From Amphritea opalescens (GTDB lineage Bacteria; Pseudomonadota; Gammaproteobacteria; Pseudomonadales; Balneatricaceae), in assembly GCF_003957515.1 (NCBI RefSeq), contig NZ_RQXW01000002.1, positions 62,001 to 126,000 of the forward strand: 64,000 bases of DNA, given 5' to 3'. Below are positions 1-9,397 of the stretch, in pieces. Under the pieces are notes generated by a model that worked only from the letters and a program-made list of their open reading frames with translations, had not been told where the DNA came from and did no database searches. Made by a program: the position numbers and the translations under genes. How positions within the stretch are numbered: position 1 is the first letter of the stretch; every line of letters begins with the position of its first letter.

Positions 1-274
1 TTCGTTCCCGGAAAAGCATTCAGTGTCAGTGGAATTAGCACGATAATATTGGCTACTAGAATAGCCATCAGCGCTTCCATCACGGACAAACCGAAATAAG
101 CAGTTAATACACCACCGAGGGTGTAGGTAGGGACACAGATAGCCATACCGACCCAAAGAGCGGCGACATTCCAGACATTCCACGTCCGTTCTTTTACCTG
201 AGTTGGGGCAATGTCTTCGTTGTAGTGAGCACTATTGGAGACATCAGAGTGGGTTTCAAGCTCGTAGAACTCAC
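1..274. repeat. Direct repeat of NCS1 5' coding region, copy 1
   Basis: These 274 bases match 3839-4112 with no difference seen by eye, in the same orientation, 3838 bases apart. The match starts at or before the window edge and ends abruptly inside codons 13-15 of both transporter genes. Such identity over coding third positions means a recent duplication or gene conversion, or a contig that begins inside a repeat. Confidence 0.95.
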
Positions 275-317
275 CTACTTTAATGGAGGCTGATGCGCCT
301 GACGTATGTCTACTCAT
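1..317 (-). CDS. NCS1 family nucleobase transporter, 5' part only (copy 1)
   Basis: The gene runs off the left edge, so about 105 N-terminal codons are visible. From roughly codon 15 to the edge the DNA is identical to the start of the complete NCS1 gene at 2653-4155 (bases 1-274 equal 3839-4112). Only the first 14 or so codons and the upstream DNA differ. The visible part has a hydrophilic N-terminus and the beginning of the membrane domain typical of nucleobase:cation symporter-1 proteins, which import uracil, hydantoins, allantoin or related compounds. The ATG at 317 follows a GAGGA ribosome site at suitable distance. An operator-like palindrome lies about 65 bases upstream. Whether the rest of the gene is intact cannot be seen. 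Confidence 0.85.
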   Translation of the reverse strand, partial: MSRHTSGASASIKVGEFYELETHSDVSNSAHYNEDIAPTQVKERTWNVWNVAALWVGMAICVPTYTLGGVLTAYFGLSVMEALMAILVANIIVLIPLTLNAFPGT

Positions 318-381
318 TATTTTTCCTCTTGTTGAGCCAGTAAGGTTATTAGTAAGAGGATTGCAGATAATATGCCAGTAT

Positions 382-397
382 TTTACCAAATGTAAAA
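382..397. promoter_or_regulatory. RutR-like palindromic operator, site A (weak)
   Basis: The site reads TTTACCAAATGTAAAA. Its left half equals the TTTACC half-site of the stronger copies, but the right half lacks one G. It lies about 65 bases before the start of the leftmost NCS1 gene, the position of a promoter operator. Confidence 0.5.
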
Positions 398-565
398 AAT
401 ATAGATTATTTTATAAAGCTATTAAATATCATATAGTTACGAGTATTAATGGTAGGCGAGAGAGGCTGGTTAATCTTTTTGAGCTGCAGTGCAGCCGTGT
501 TTTGGTGCAGGCTGCGCTGTTGCTGTGCGTTTTATGAGCAAAGAACTAGAGGATAAAGCGTGGGA

Positions 566-587
566 GAGGGCCTACTGTGCGGCCCTC
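566..587 (-). terminator. Stem-loop after the DMT gene
   Basis: A 7-bp GC-rich stem (GAGGGCC/GGCCCTC) with an 8-base loop lies just past the DMT stop codon in the transcribed direction. No U-tract follows, so it may terminate poorly or only protect the 3' end. Confidence 0.4.
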
Positions 588-597
588 GTGGATAGCT

Positions 598-1044
598 TTA
601 GAATTTGCGAACGAGAATAATACCGGCAGCGATCAAGATAACCCCGAAAATTCTCCAAGGGTTGATCTCATGAACGTTAAAGCTCAGTGCGCCGAAGTGA
701 TCGAGTAGCAATGAGGCAATGATCTGACCAGCAATAATCAGAGCCAGTAGGGTGGTGGCTCCTAGTTTAGGGGCGAAAAAAGCCATACAGGTTACAAAAA
801 AGGCACCCATTAGACCTCCGCTCCAAGCCCATAACGGAGCGGCTTTCAGCTCATGGAGAGCTGGCCAAGGTAAACGGAGACTGCTGTAAACCACCATTAA
901 GGTCAGAGTGCCCACCAGAAAGGAGATACCCGATGCCCAGAGTGCGCTGCCACCGGCTCGGGCCAGTTGTGCGTTCACCCCTGCTTGAAGTGGTAACATG
1001 CTACCGGCGAGCAGTACGATTAGCATACTTATCCAAACGATCAT
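598..1044 (-). CDS. DMT-type small membrane transporter, YdcZ/DUF606-like
   Basis: The 148-residue protein has about five hydrophobic segments. It begins with the membrane-entering MIVWISMLIVLLAG and carries the early LQAGVNAQLA stretch and late GVILIAAGIILV helix typical of the DUF606 (YdcZ) branch of the drug/metabolite transporter superfamily. Members are half-size and may work as dimers; substrates are largely unknown. The start at 1044 has a GAGAGA ribosome site. It is the third gene of a minus-strand run NCS1–hydA–DMT, 68 bases after hydA. The context suggests export or import of a pyrimidine breakdown product, which is inference. The family call is fairly firm, the substrate open. Confidence 0.82.
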   Translation of the reverse strand: MIVWISMLIVLLAGSMLPLQAGVNAQLARAGGSALWASGISFLVGTLTLMVVYSSLRLPWPALHELKAAPLWAWSGGLMGAFFVTCMAFFAPKLGATTLLALIIAGQIIASLLLDHFGALSFNVHEINPWRIFGVILIAAGIILVRKF

Positions 1045-1112
1045 GGTATCTCTCTATTCATTCTGACTGAGTCGGCAACAGGATTCATCCCCCCCCGACT
1101 TATGTAGCCCTG

Positions 1113-2567
<1,455 letters not shown>

Positions 2568-2623
2568 TCAGTGTATTTATGTATGGCAGAATTAATTTCT
2601 GCCGCTAAAAATAGGTAAAACCA

Positions 2624-2648
2624 AGCCCCTACGACTGCGCAGGGGGCT
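2624..2648 (-). terminator. Intercistronic stem-loop between NCS1 and hydA
   Basis: In the minus-strand transcript a 7-bp GC-rich stem with a 10-base loop is followed by TGGTTTT. It could attenuate transcription from the transporter into hydA. Confidence 0.45.
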
Positions 2649-2652
2649 ATTG

Positions 2653-4155
2653 TTAGTCGCTTTGAGTGGCGAGATCGGCAGCAGTAACGGTCTGATTTCG
2701 GGCGCAGAACCAATAAGTGATACCGCCGAGAATCGAACCTGTGAACCAGCCATACTGATAGAACCAGCTCAGTTGATCGGTCATCAGTGAGTACAGCGTT
2801 AGGGCAACAGGAATGGCAAAGGCGATAAAGCCATTGATGTTAAAGCCGCTGTAGATACCGTGGGTTTTATACAGGTCTGGCAGGTTAAGCTGCTGACGTT
2901 TAATCACGAAGTAATCAACGATCATAATGCCGGCAATGGGACCTAACAATGATGAATAACCGAGCAACCAGCCGCTGTACATCGCTTCAACGCTGACATC
3001 GGATTCGATCAATCCCAGCTTTTTCAGCAGCTCCCAAGACATCAGCAACACACCAATCAGACCGGTGAGCAGTGCGCCACGGGTTTGGTTGATTTTCTTC
3101 GGTGCGATATTTTGGAAATCATTGGTGGGTGAGACAATATTGGCCGCAGTATTGGTCGAAAGTGTGGCAATAATAATCATGATCATCGCAATCACCACCC
3201 AGAAGGGGCTATCAATTTTACCGATCAAAGATACCGGATCGGAAATGGTTTCACCGACCAGTGTGGTGGATGCCGCTGTTAGTACGACACCCAAAGCGGC
3301 GAAGAAGAACATCGTCAGCGGCAGGCCGATAATCTGTCCCGCGATCTGATCTTTCTGCGAGCGGACATAGCGGCTGAAATCCGGGATGTTAAGGGATAGA
3401 GTTGCCCAGAAACCCACCATCGCGGTTACCCCAGCGAAGAAGTATCCCCAGAATGAGGCACCTTCAGGGCGGCTCGGTGGAATAGCTAATAGCGCTTCAT
3501 AAGAGCTTTTAGGGCTAGCCCACATCATCAAACCGATACCAACGGCGAGCAGCAAAGGTGCAGCCATGGTTTCTAGAATTTTAATCGACTCGGCCCCTTT
3601 AATAACGATATAGAGGTTGATCACCAGAAAGGTGAAAAAACCGATGACTTCACCGGTACCGCCCAGGGATTCCCATCCAGGCAGCAGGTTTGACAACATG
3701 ATATGAATGGCAAGACCACCGAACATGGTTTGTATACCAAACCAGCCACAGGCGACCATCGCTCGGATTAAACAGGGGATGTTAGAGCCGATCATACCAA
3801 AGGGTGAGCGCAGTAAAACGGGAAAGGGGATACCGAACTTCGTTCCCGGAAAAGCATTCAGTGTCAGTGGAATTAGCACGATAATATTGGCTACTAGAAT
3901 AGCCATCAGCGCTTCCATCACGGACAAACCGAAATAAGCAGTTAATACACCACCGAGGGTGTAGGTAGGGACACAGATAGCCATACCGACCCAAAGAGCG
4001 GCGACATTCCAGACATTCCACGTCCGTTCTTTTACCTGAGTTGGGGCAATGTCTTCGTTGTAGTGAGCACTATTGGAGACATCAGAGTGGGTTTCAAGCT
4101 CGTAGAACTCACCGACTTTGATGGCGGATGAAGAGTCAGTTGATGCGTTCTTCAT
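2653..4155 (-). CDS. NCS1 family nucleobase:cation symporter (copy 2, complete)
   Basis: The 500-residue membrane protein has about twelve hydrophobic segments and motifs of the NCS1 family (Mhp1, PucI, CodB relatives): WVGMAICVPTYTLGG near residue 55, GIPFPVLLRSPFGMIGSN near 110, and the STNTAANIVSPTNDF segment near 330. It imports a nucleobase, hydantoin or similar compound using Na+ or H+. The ATG at 4155 has a GAGGAAG ribosome site. It leads the run with dihydropyrimidinase, so a pyrimidine or dihydropyrimidine is the likely substrate. Two palindromic sites lie 78-142 bases upstream. Its 5' coding end is duplicated identically at 1-274. Family firm, substrate inferred. Confidence 0.93.
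   Translation of the reverse strand: MKNASTDSSSAIKVGEFYELETHSDVSNSAHYNEDIAPTQVKERTWNVWNVAALWVGMAICVPTYTLGGVLTAYFGLSVMEALMAILVANIIVLIPLTLNAFPGTKFGIPFPVLLRSPFGMIGSNIPCLIRAMVACGWFGIQTMFGGLAIHIMLSNLLPGWESLGGTGEVIGFFTFLVINLYIVIKGAESIKILETMAAPLLLAVGIGLMMWASPKSSYEALLAIPPSRPEGASFWGYFFAGVTAMVGFWATLSLNIPDFSRYVRSQKDQIAGQIIGLPLTMFFFAALGVVLTAASTTLVGETISDPVSLIGKIDSPFWVVIAMIMIIIATLSTNTAANIVSPTNDFQNIAPKKINQTRGALLTGLIGVLLMSWELLKKLGLIESDVSVEAMYSGWLLGYSSLLGPIAGIMIVDYFVIKRQQLNLPDLYKTHGIYSGFNINGFIAFAIPVALTLYSLMTDQLSWFYQYGWFTGSILGGITYWFCARNQTVTAADLATQSD
3839..4112. repeat. Direct repeat of NCS1 5' coding region, copy 2
   Basis: This is the partner of bases 1-274, lying in the 5' half of the complete NCS1 gene. 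Recombination between the two copies would delete the NCS1 3' part, hydA and the DMT gene as a 3.8-kb unit. Confidence 0.95.
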
Positions 4156-4232
4156 AGGTCTTCCTCTTATTTTTATTTTTAAAGTTCTAAATGAACTTTT
4201 ATGTTGTAAAGAGTGTTTGCGGCAACAAAAAA

Positions 4233-4248
4233 TTTACCGTTTGGTAAA
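4233..4248. promoter_or_regulatory. RutR-like palindromic operator, site B
   Basis: This is a perfect TTTACC-GTTT-GGTAAA inverted repeat, 78 bases before the complete NCS1 gene. The outer flanks extend the symmetry by one base pair or more. Confidence 0.75.
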
Positions 4249-4281
4249 TATAGGTTTTATTGAGATGCTTAGCAAATTTAT

Positions 4282-4297
4282 TTGTCCGCTTGGTAAA
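4282..4297. promoter_or_regulatory. RutR-like palindromic operator, site C
   Basis: The site reads TTGTCC-GCTT-GGTAAA; its reverse half is perfect and the forward half has two changes. Its centre is 49 bases from site B, near five helical turns, so two dimers could cooperate at the NCS1 promoter. Confidence 0.6.
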
Positions 4298-4378
4298 AAT
4301 ATTGTTTTTATTAATTAAGTGACTGATATGTTTAGATTAATTCTATAAATTCTGTGGCTTTTCTTGATTGATGAACCG

Positions 4379-5335
4379 CTAAGCTGATTTTATTTCAGCA
4401 TTATTTTCTGCCGCGGATGAATCAATGAGTTGATGTAACCTGTCCATAAAGCAGGAGAGAATTAAATTTGGCGCAAGGTCTTTTCGGGCGATCGCAGCGT
4501 AAGGGGTTAAGCTATTAAAATGTTTTGTGAGCAGCGGTTTCATTAAGCCTTTTTCTACCCAAGGGTGGGCGAAATGCGCCGGAAGATAACCGAGATAACA
4601 ACCGGTTAGAATAAGAAAAGCCGTGCCTTCTCGATCCGATGCTCGGGCGTTTTTATTAAATTGTTTTAGGTGCTTTTTGATTTCTGCCGGATGTTGATAA
4701 GAGGGGCAAACCATATCGTGGCTGGCAATATGTTCTGCTTGTAGGCTGTTCTCGGGAATATGGAACAGTGGATGCTCATGGCTGCAGTATAAATATGATT
4801 CCTCATCATAGAGGTGAACATACTTGAGACTGAGGTTTTTACTGAACACCGGTGCAACGCCAATCTGTATCTGCCCATCGAGTAAACTCTTTATAACCTG
4901 ATTAGCGGGTACCATCTCAATATTGATATTAACGTCCGGAGCCTGTTGCTTAAGAGCCTTAAGTGAATCGGTTATATACATTCTCGGTAGTGTGATCAGG
5001 CAATCGGTAATGCCGATGGCGAGATCGCCTTTAAGTTCGGAATGAATACTATTGATCCGTTGCTGAAACTCCTGATGGGAAGACAGTAGTGTTAGGGCGG
5101 CAAGGTAAACCTGCTCGCCTTCATCGGTAAGTGAGAAACCGCTTCTGCCGCGATTACAGAGTTTAAGTGACAGTCGCTGTTCTAGGTCAGACATGGCAAT
5201 GCTGATAGCCGCCCGGCTGATATTAAGCTCTGATTCTGCCGCTGAAAAACCACCGCATTTAACCACCGCTTTAAAGATTTTTATCATCCTGATATCGGCA
5301 CCGGCAATATGGCCTATTATATTTTTCTGTGTCAT
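4379..5335 (-). CDS. LysR family transcriptional regulator
   Basis: The 318-residue protein has an N-terminal winged helix-turn-helix (residues about 18-75, with FKAVVKCGGFSAAESELNIS and AISIAMSDLEQRL) and a LysR substrate-binding domain that opens with GDLAIGITDCL near residue 108. The ATG at 5335 follows GAGGTGG; a GTG two codons earlier is possible. It is transcribed away from the aminotransferase gene, the usual layout of a LysR regulator and its target. Palindrome D lies 60 bases upstream. It could itself be the protein that binds the repeated palindrome, or a TetR-type RutR homologue outside the window could. The effector is unknown, perhaps a pyrimidine catabolite or beta-alanine. Confidence 0.92.
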   Translation of the reverse strand: MTQKNIIGHIAGADIRMIKIFKAVVKCGGFSAAESELNISRAAISIAMSDLEQRLSLKLCNRGRSGFSLTDEGEQVYLAALTLLSSHQEFQQRINSIHSELKGDLAIGITDCLITLPRMYITDSLKALKQQAPDVNINIEMVPANQVIKSLLDGQIQIGVAPVFSKNLSLKYVHLYDEESYLYCSHEHPLFHIPENSLQAEHIASHDMVCPSYQHPAEIKKHLKQFNKNARASDREGTAFLILTGCYLGYLPAHFAHPWVEKGLMKPLLTKHFNSLTPYAAIARKDLAPNLILSCFMDRLHQLIDSSAAENNAEIKSA

Positions 5336-5394
5336 ATCCACCTCAATGCAGGCTTGACTGAAGATTGATCAATGGTTATACAATATACATAAAA

Positions 5395-5410
5395 TTTACC
5401 ATATGGTAAG
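5395..5410. promoter_or_regulatory. RutR-like palindromic operator, site D
   Basis: TTTACC-ATAT-GGTAAG lies in the divergent gap between the LysR gene and the aminotransferase, with eleven of twelve arm bases matching. A further GGTAAA half-site is at 5427-5432. It could control both directions. Confidence 0.7.
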
Positions 5411-5560
5411 TATTTGATTGACTGAAGGTAAATTCTTTTGGATTTAACCAACCTTCGGGCCAGTAGATGATGGGATAACTGAAGCGGCGTGGTTTCGAGT
5501 AACACAGCACGGTGTCTGAGGCATAACCTGAAAATAAAAAACCTTAACGAGGTGATGAAT

Positions 5561-6904
5561 ATGCATGAATTTGATCCTAGCAAAGCAGCGGGTATGACTC
5601 GCGAGCAGCTCGAAGCTTACTGGATGCCCTATACCGCCAATCGCCAGTTTAAAAATGATCCTCGGATGTTTGTAGAAGCCAAAGGGGCTTACCTGACCGA
5701 CACCAGTGGCAGGAAGGTATTTGATGGTCTGTCGGGATTATGGACCTGTGGTGCAGGACACTGTCGACCAGAGATCGCGGAAGCGGTGGCGCATCAGCTA
5801 ACACAGTTAGATTATGCTCCGGCTTTCCAGTATGGCCATCCCAAGGCGTTTGAATTGGCTAACCGAATCAAAGAGCTAACCCCTGATGGGTTAGATTATG
5901 TGTTCTTCACGGGTTCAGGATCTGAAAGCGCGGATACCTCACTGAAATTCGCTCGGGCTTACTGGCGTAAGAAAGGCATGGGCACTAAAACCAAGTTGAT
6001 CGGCCGAGCTAAAGGCTATCACGGGGTTAACTTTGGTGGATTTAGTGTGGGTGGCATCGGCGCTAACCGCACACTCTATGGTCTGGGTGTGGATGCCGAT
6101 CACCTGCCACATACGCTGCTGCCGGAAAATACTTTCACCAAAGGCATGCCAGAGAACGGTGTTGAAAAAGCGAATGAACTGCTTGAGCTGATCGCGCTGC
6201 ATGATGCGTCTAATATCGCAGCAGTGATTGTTGAGCCGATGGCCGGCTCTGCCGGTGTTATTCCACCACCGAAAGGTTACCTGCAACGATTGCGTGAGAT
6301 CTGTGATCAACACAATATCCTGTTGATTTTTGATGAGGTTATTACTGGCTTTGGACGCATGGGTTCGTATACAGGTGCCGAAGAATTTGGTGTGGTGCCG
6401 GACATGATCAATGTGGCGAAGCAGCTCACTAATGGTGCCGTTCCGATGGGTGCCGTTATTGCTAAAACTGAAATTTATCAAGCATTTATGGATAACAGTG
6501 GCCCGGAATACATGATGGAAATTCCACATGGTTATACCTATTCAGGTCACCCTGTGGCGTGTGCTGCGGCGTTAGCATCACTGGATGTGTTAAAGAATGA
6601 CAAGCTGATTCCTCGGGTGAATGAGATTAGCCCGATTTTTGAACAGGCGCTGCACAGCCTTAAGGGCACAAAGTATATCAACGACATTCGTAACTATGGC
6701 TTAGCCGGCGGGATTACCATTGCGTCTGCGCCTGGTGAACCGGGTTTACGTCCTTATCAGATCGCAATGAAGTGTTGGGAGAAGGGCTTTTATGTTCGTT
6801 ATGGCGGCGACACTATTCAGTTGGGCCTGCCGTTTATTACGGAGCGGGAAGAGATCGACAACGTTATTAACGCGATTGGTGAATCTATTATGGAGCTAGA
6901 TTAA
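5561..6904 (+). CDS. Omega-amino acid:pyruvate aminotransferase (beta-alanine type)
   Basis: This 447-residue class III, PLP-dependent transaminase probably moves the amino group of beta-alanine (or 3-aminoisobutyrate) to pyruvate, giving malonate semialdehyde and alanine. Visible are GSGSESADTSLKFAR near 100 for the cofactor phosphate, the PLP ring aspartate in IFDEVITGFGRMG near 260, and the catalytic lysine in VAKQLTNG near 288. The N-terminal YWMPYTANRQFK is typical of omega-amino acid transaminases such as BauA. The chosen ATG at 5561 stands eight bases after an AGG-rich site; a longer frame to 5489 lacks one. It is followed 58 bases on by the semialdehyde dehydrogenase, forming the last two steps of beta-alanine use. 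Confidence 0.92.
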   Translation: MHEFDPSKAAGMTREQLEAYWMPYTANRQFKNDPRMFVEAKGAYLTDTSGRKVFDGLSGLWTCGAGHCRPEIAEAVAHQLTQLDYAPAFQYGHPKAFELANRIKELTPDGLDYVFFTGSGSESADTSLKFARAYWRKKGMGTKTKLIGRAKGYHGVNFGGFSVGGIGANRTLYGLGVDADHLPHTLLPENTFTKGMPENGVEKANELLELIALHDASNIAAVIVEPMAGSAGVIPPPKGYLQRLREICDQHNILLIFDEVITGFGRMGSYTGAEEFGVVPDMINVAKQLTNGAVPMGAVIAKTEIYQAFMDNSGPEYMMEIPHGYTYSGHPVACAAALASLDVLKNDKLIPRVNEISPIFEQALHSLKGTKYINDIRNYGLAGGITIASAPGEPGLRPYQIAMKCWEKGFYVRYGGDTIQLGLPFITEREEIDNVINAIGESIMELD

Positions 6905-6962
6905 TCGCTGCCGTTGAATGCATGTTGTACCGATAAAAAATATAACTATTGATGAGGCTATT

Positions 6963-8453
6963 ATGCAAACGTTAGGTCATTTGATTAATGGCGAGATGCG
7001 CACAGATGCGGCTCGCACACAGGCAGTATTTAATCCGTCGACGGGTGAAGAGAGCAAGCAGGTCGCATTGGCGTCTGTTGCTACCGTTGAAGAGGCGATT
7101 GCCGCAGCAGAGCAAGCGTTCCCAGCATGGCGTAATACGCCACCGGCGAAACGTGCCCAAGTCATGTTTCGTTTTAAAGCATTGCTAGAAGAAAATTCCG
7201 CTAAGATCTGTGAAATGATCGGTGAAGAACATGGCAAGATTTCCCATGATGCCGCCGGTGAATTGCAACGCGGCATTGAGAACGTCGAGTATGCCTGTGG
7301 CGCGCCAGAACTGCTAAAAGGCGAGCACAGCCGCAATGTTGGCCCCGGTATCGACTCTTGGAGCGAGTTTCAACCACTGGGTGTGGTCGCGGGTATTACG
7401 CCGTTTAACTTCCCCGCGATGGTGCCATTGTGGATGTATCCCATGGCAATTGTTTGCGGTAACACCTTTATCCTCAAGCCGTCTGAACGTGATCCATCAT
7501 CCACGCTGTTTATCGCTCAGTTGCTGCAAGAAGCGGGTTTGCCTAAAGGCGTGATCAACGTGGTTAACGGTGATAAAGAAGCGGTGGATGTACTGTTGAC
7601 AGATAGCCGTGTTAAAGCTGTGAGCTTTGTCGGTTCTACGCCGATTGCGGAATATATCTACAGCACGGCCAATGCCAACGGTAAGCGTTGTCAGGCACTG
7701 GGTGGCGCAAAAAACCATGCCATCGTTATGCCCGATGCGGATATGGATAACGCCGTTAATCAGCTGTTAGGCGCGGCCTTTGGTTCTTCCGGTGAGCGTT
7801 GCATGGCGCTGTCCGTTGCGGTTGCCGTTGGTGATGCGGCGGCAGATACCTTGGTCGCGAAAATGAAAGCGGCAATGGAGCCACTAAAAGTGGGTGCCTA
7901 CAGCAACAGCGAAAACGACTTTGGCCCGGTTATTACCCGTGCTCATCAGTTAAAGGTGAACGGTTTTATCGATAGCGCCGAAGCGGATGGTGCGACGGTT
8001 GTGGTCGATGGTCGTAACCCGGTCGTTGATGGTTTTGACAATGGTTTCTTTGTGGGCGCGACGTTGATTGATAATGTAACCCCGAGCATGTCCAGCTATG
8101 AAGCGGAGATCTTCGGCCCAGTATTGCAGGTGGTCCGTGCGAATACCATGGAAGAGGCGATGCAGCTGATCAATGACCATGAGTATGGCAATGGCACCTG
8201 TATCTTCACCCGTGATGGTGAAGCGGCGCGTTACTTCTCGGACAATATTCAAGTAGGTATGGTCGGTATTAACGTACCGTTACCAGTACCGGTGGCGTAC
8301 CACAGCTTTGGTGGTTGGAAACGTTCACTGTTTGGTGATCTACACGCTTATGGTCCAGATGCCGTGCGCTTCTATACCAAACGTAAAACTATCACTCAGC
8401 GCTGGCCTTCCAGTGGTGTACGTGAAGGTGTTTCGTTCGCCTTCCCAAGCTAA
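6963..8453 (+). CDS. mmsA: CoA-acylating (methyl)malonate-semialdehyde dehydrogenase
   Basis: The 496-residue aldehyde dehydrogenase oxidises malonate semialdehyde or methylmalonate semialdehyde with CoA and NAD to acetyl-CoA or propionyl-CoA plus CO2. Visible are ITPFNFPAMVPLWMYP near 150, KPSERDPS near 175, GSTPIAEYIY near 230, the catalytic cysteine in GSSGERCMALS near 285, and PVPVAYHSFGGWKRS near 440; the last two are characteristic of the MmsA/IolA group. The ATG at 6963 has GAGG six bases upstream; the frame is open 15 codons further with no ribosome site. It forms an operon with the upstream aminotransferase and completes beta-alanine catabolism, as BauA and BauC do in Pseudomonas. 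Confidence 0.94.
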   Translation: MQTLGHLINGEMRTDAARTQAVFNPSTGEESKQVALASVATVEEAIAAAEQAFPAWRNTPPAKRAQVMFRFKALLEENSAKICEMIGEEHGKISHDAAGELQRGIENVEYACGAPELLKGEHSRNVGPGIDSWSEFQPLGVVAGITPFNFPAMVPLWMYPMAIVCGNTFILKPSERDPSSTLFIAQLLQEAGLPKGVINVVNGDKEAVDVLLTDSRVKAVSFVGSTPIAEYIYSTANANGKRCQALGGAKNHAIVMPDADMDNAVNQLLGAAFGSSGERCMALSVAVAVGDAAADTLVAKMKAAMEPLKVGAYSNSENDFGPVITRAHQLKVNGFIDSAEADGATVVVDGRNPVVDGFDNGFFVGATLIDNVTPSMSSYEAEIFGPVLQVVRANTMEEAMQLINDHEYGNGTCIFTRDGEAARYFSDNIQVGMVGINVPLPVPVAYHSFGGWKRSLFGDLHAYGPDAVRFYTKRKTITQRWPSSGVREGVSFAFPS

Positions 8454-8468
8454 CGATACCGTTAACCG

Positions 8469-8494
8469 AGGCTGATCTCTGCCGATTAGCCTTT
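8469..8494 (+). terminator. Likely terminator after mmsA
   Basis: A 9-bp stem with one G-T pair and a 6-base loop is followed by TTT, 16 bases after the dehydrogenase stop. The short U-run makes it a moderate candidate. Confidence 0.45.
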
Positions 8495-8612
8495 CCGGTT
8501 GCAACGCAGGCTTGGTCGGTTTAACGCTGGCGAGCCTGCCTATCTATTTCGATTGATGATTGTCCTACCTACTAGCAAGACACCATTTTCTTATAACAAC
8601 AAAGGTGATCCC

Positions 8613-9263
8613 ATGCGACGTAAGCAAATTTTGATTATTGATGCCAGGCCTCTATGTCGAGAAGGCTTGAAGAGTGTGCTGAACTTAACACTTAATGCTA
8701 TCGATTTTACTGATGCTGGGAGTGATTACGCCTTTGTTCAGGGGTTACGGCAACAGAAAGAGTTCGACCTTATCTTGGTGCATGAAAGCTTTCTCTCTAT
8801 TGGCGATCATGGGCTGATTTTATCCCACCTGTATAAAACGCAGAATCCGATTGCGGTTATTTGTGATCAGGTCAGTGAAAAGCTGCAAGTAAAGCTGAAA
8901 TTTTTCAATATTTCGGGCGTGATTCAACAGACTGAGCCGGTCGATATTATCGCCAAGCGCATCGCTGATTTACTGACCGATGTCGATAGTGGCTTAAATC
9001 GAAGCCGCTCGATTAGTCCTTATCCGACCAGTTTTTCTGCGCCACACCTCCCCTTGAAAGATGTTGGTGTTAAAACGAAACTCGATTATTTAACCGGCCG
9101 GCAACGGGATGTGCTCGACTATCTGAAAGTCGGCTTGATGAATAAAGAGATCGCTTTTGAGATGGGGATTTGCGAGTCGACAGTTAAGCGGCATGTGTCA
9201 GATATCTTTAAAAAACTTCGAGTACAAAATAGAACTCAGTTAGCTGTTAGTTTAAGTTATTGA
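8613..9263 (+). CDS. LuxR-family regulator with atypical receiver domain
   Basis: The 216-residue protein has the layout of a NarL/FixJ response regulator: a receiver-like domain (about 1-120) and a C-terminal LuxR helix-turn-helix (about 150-215) with LTGRQRDVLDYL and STVKRHVSDIFKKLRV. The receiver opens normally (ILIIDARPLCREGL), but where family members have the phosphorylated Asp (DLVLLD) this protein reads DLILVHES, so that Asp appears to be His. Phosphorylation is therefore unlikely, and it may act constitutively or bind a ligand. The ATG at 8613 has AAAGGTG upstream. It lies between mmsA and cofG, each in the same direction, and may control either. No histidine kinase is nearby. Confidence 0.88.
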   Translation: MRRKQILIIDARPLCREGLKSVLNLTLNAIDFTDAGSDYAFVQGLRQQKEFDLILVHESFLSIGDHGLILSHLYKTQNPIAVICDQVSEKLQVKLKFFNISGVIQQTEPVDIIAKRIADLLTDVDSGLNRSRSISPYPTSFSAPHLPLKDVGVKTKLDYLTGRQRDVLDYLKVGLMNKEIAFEMGICESTVKRHVSDIFKKLRVQNRTQLAVSLSY

Positions 9264-9294
9264 AAATTATACAATAATTGTTTTTATAATAAAA

Positions 9295-9323
9295 TTGACC
9301 AAGTGGTAAAATTATTCTATATT
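9295..9323 (+). promoter_or_regulatory. cofG promoter with RutR-like operator, site E
   Basis: The palindrome TTGACC-AAGT-GGTAAA (9295-9310) differs from the E. coli RutR consensus TTGACCANNTGGTCAA at one defined base. Its left arm doubles as a -35 box (TTGACC); after 17 bases comes TATATT as the -10 box (9318-9323). A repressor bound here would block RNA polymerase. The cofG start is 75 bases downstream of the -10. Confidence 0.72.
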
Positions 9324-9397
9324 GAAGTTACTTATTGTTTAGCGGCGTTGTCATCTCGCCTGATTATAAATAAAAAAATAAACCGGGAGACGTTCAA

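Larger units (their letters stand above)
318..597. other. Intergenic region upstream of NCS1 copy 1
   Basis: This 280-base gap lies between the DMT gene and the truncated transporter. It holds the palindrome at 382-397 and, next to the DMT stop, a GC-rich inverted repeat at 566-587. An open frame across 283-537 on the plus strand has no ribosome site or recognisable product. The A/T-rich part at 360-440 is the probable promoter of the leftmost transporter. Confidence 0.6.

Noticed and set aside
283..537. 84-codon plus-strand frame in the leftmost intergenic region
   Set aside because: It overlaps the start of the NCS1 gene and the operator region, with no ribosome site or domain.
5939..6529. 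196-codon open frame on the minus strand inside the aminotransferase gene
   Set aside because: It is wholly opposite a gene with clear catalytic motifs, has no ribosome site, and its translation has no recognisable family; it is a compositional shadow.
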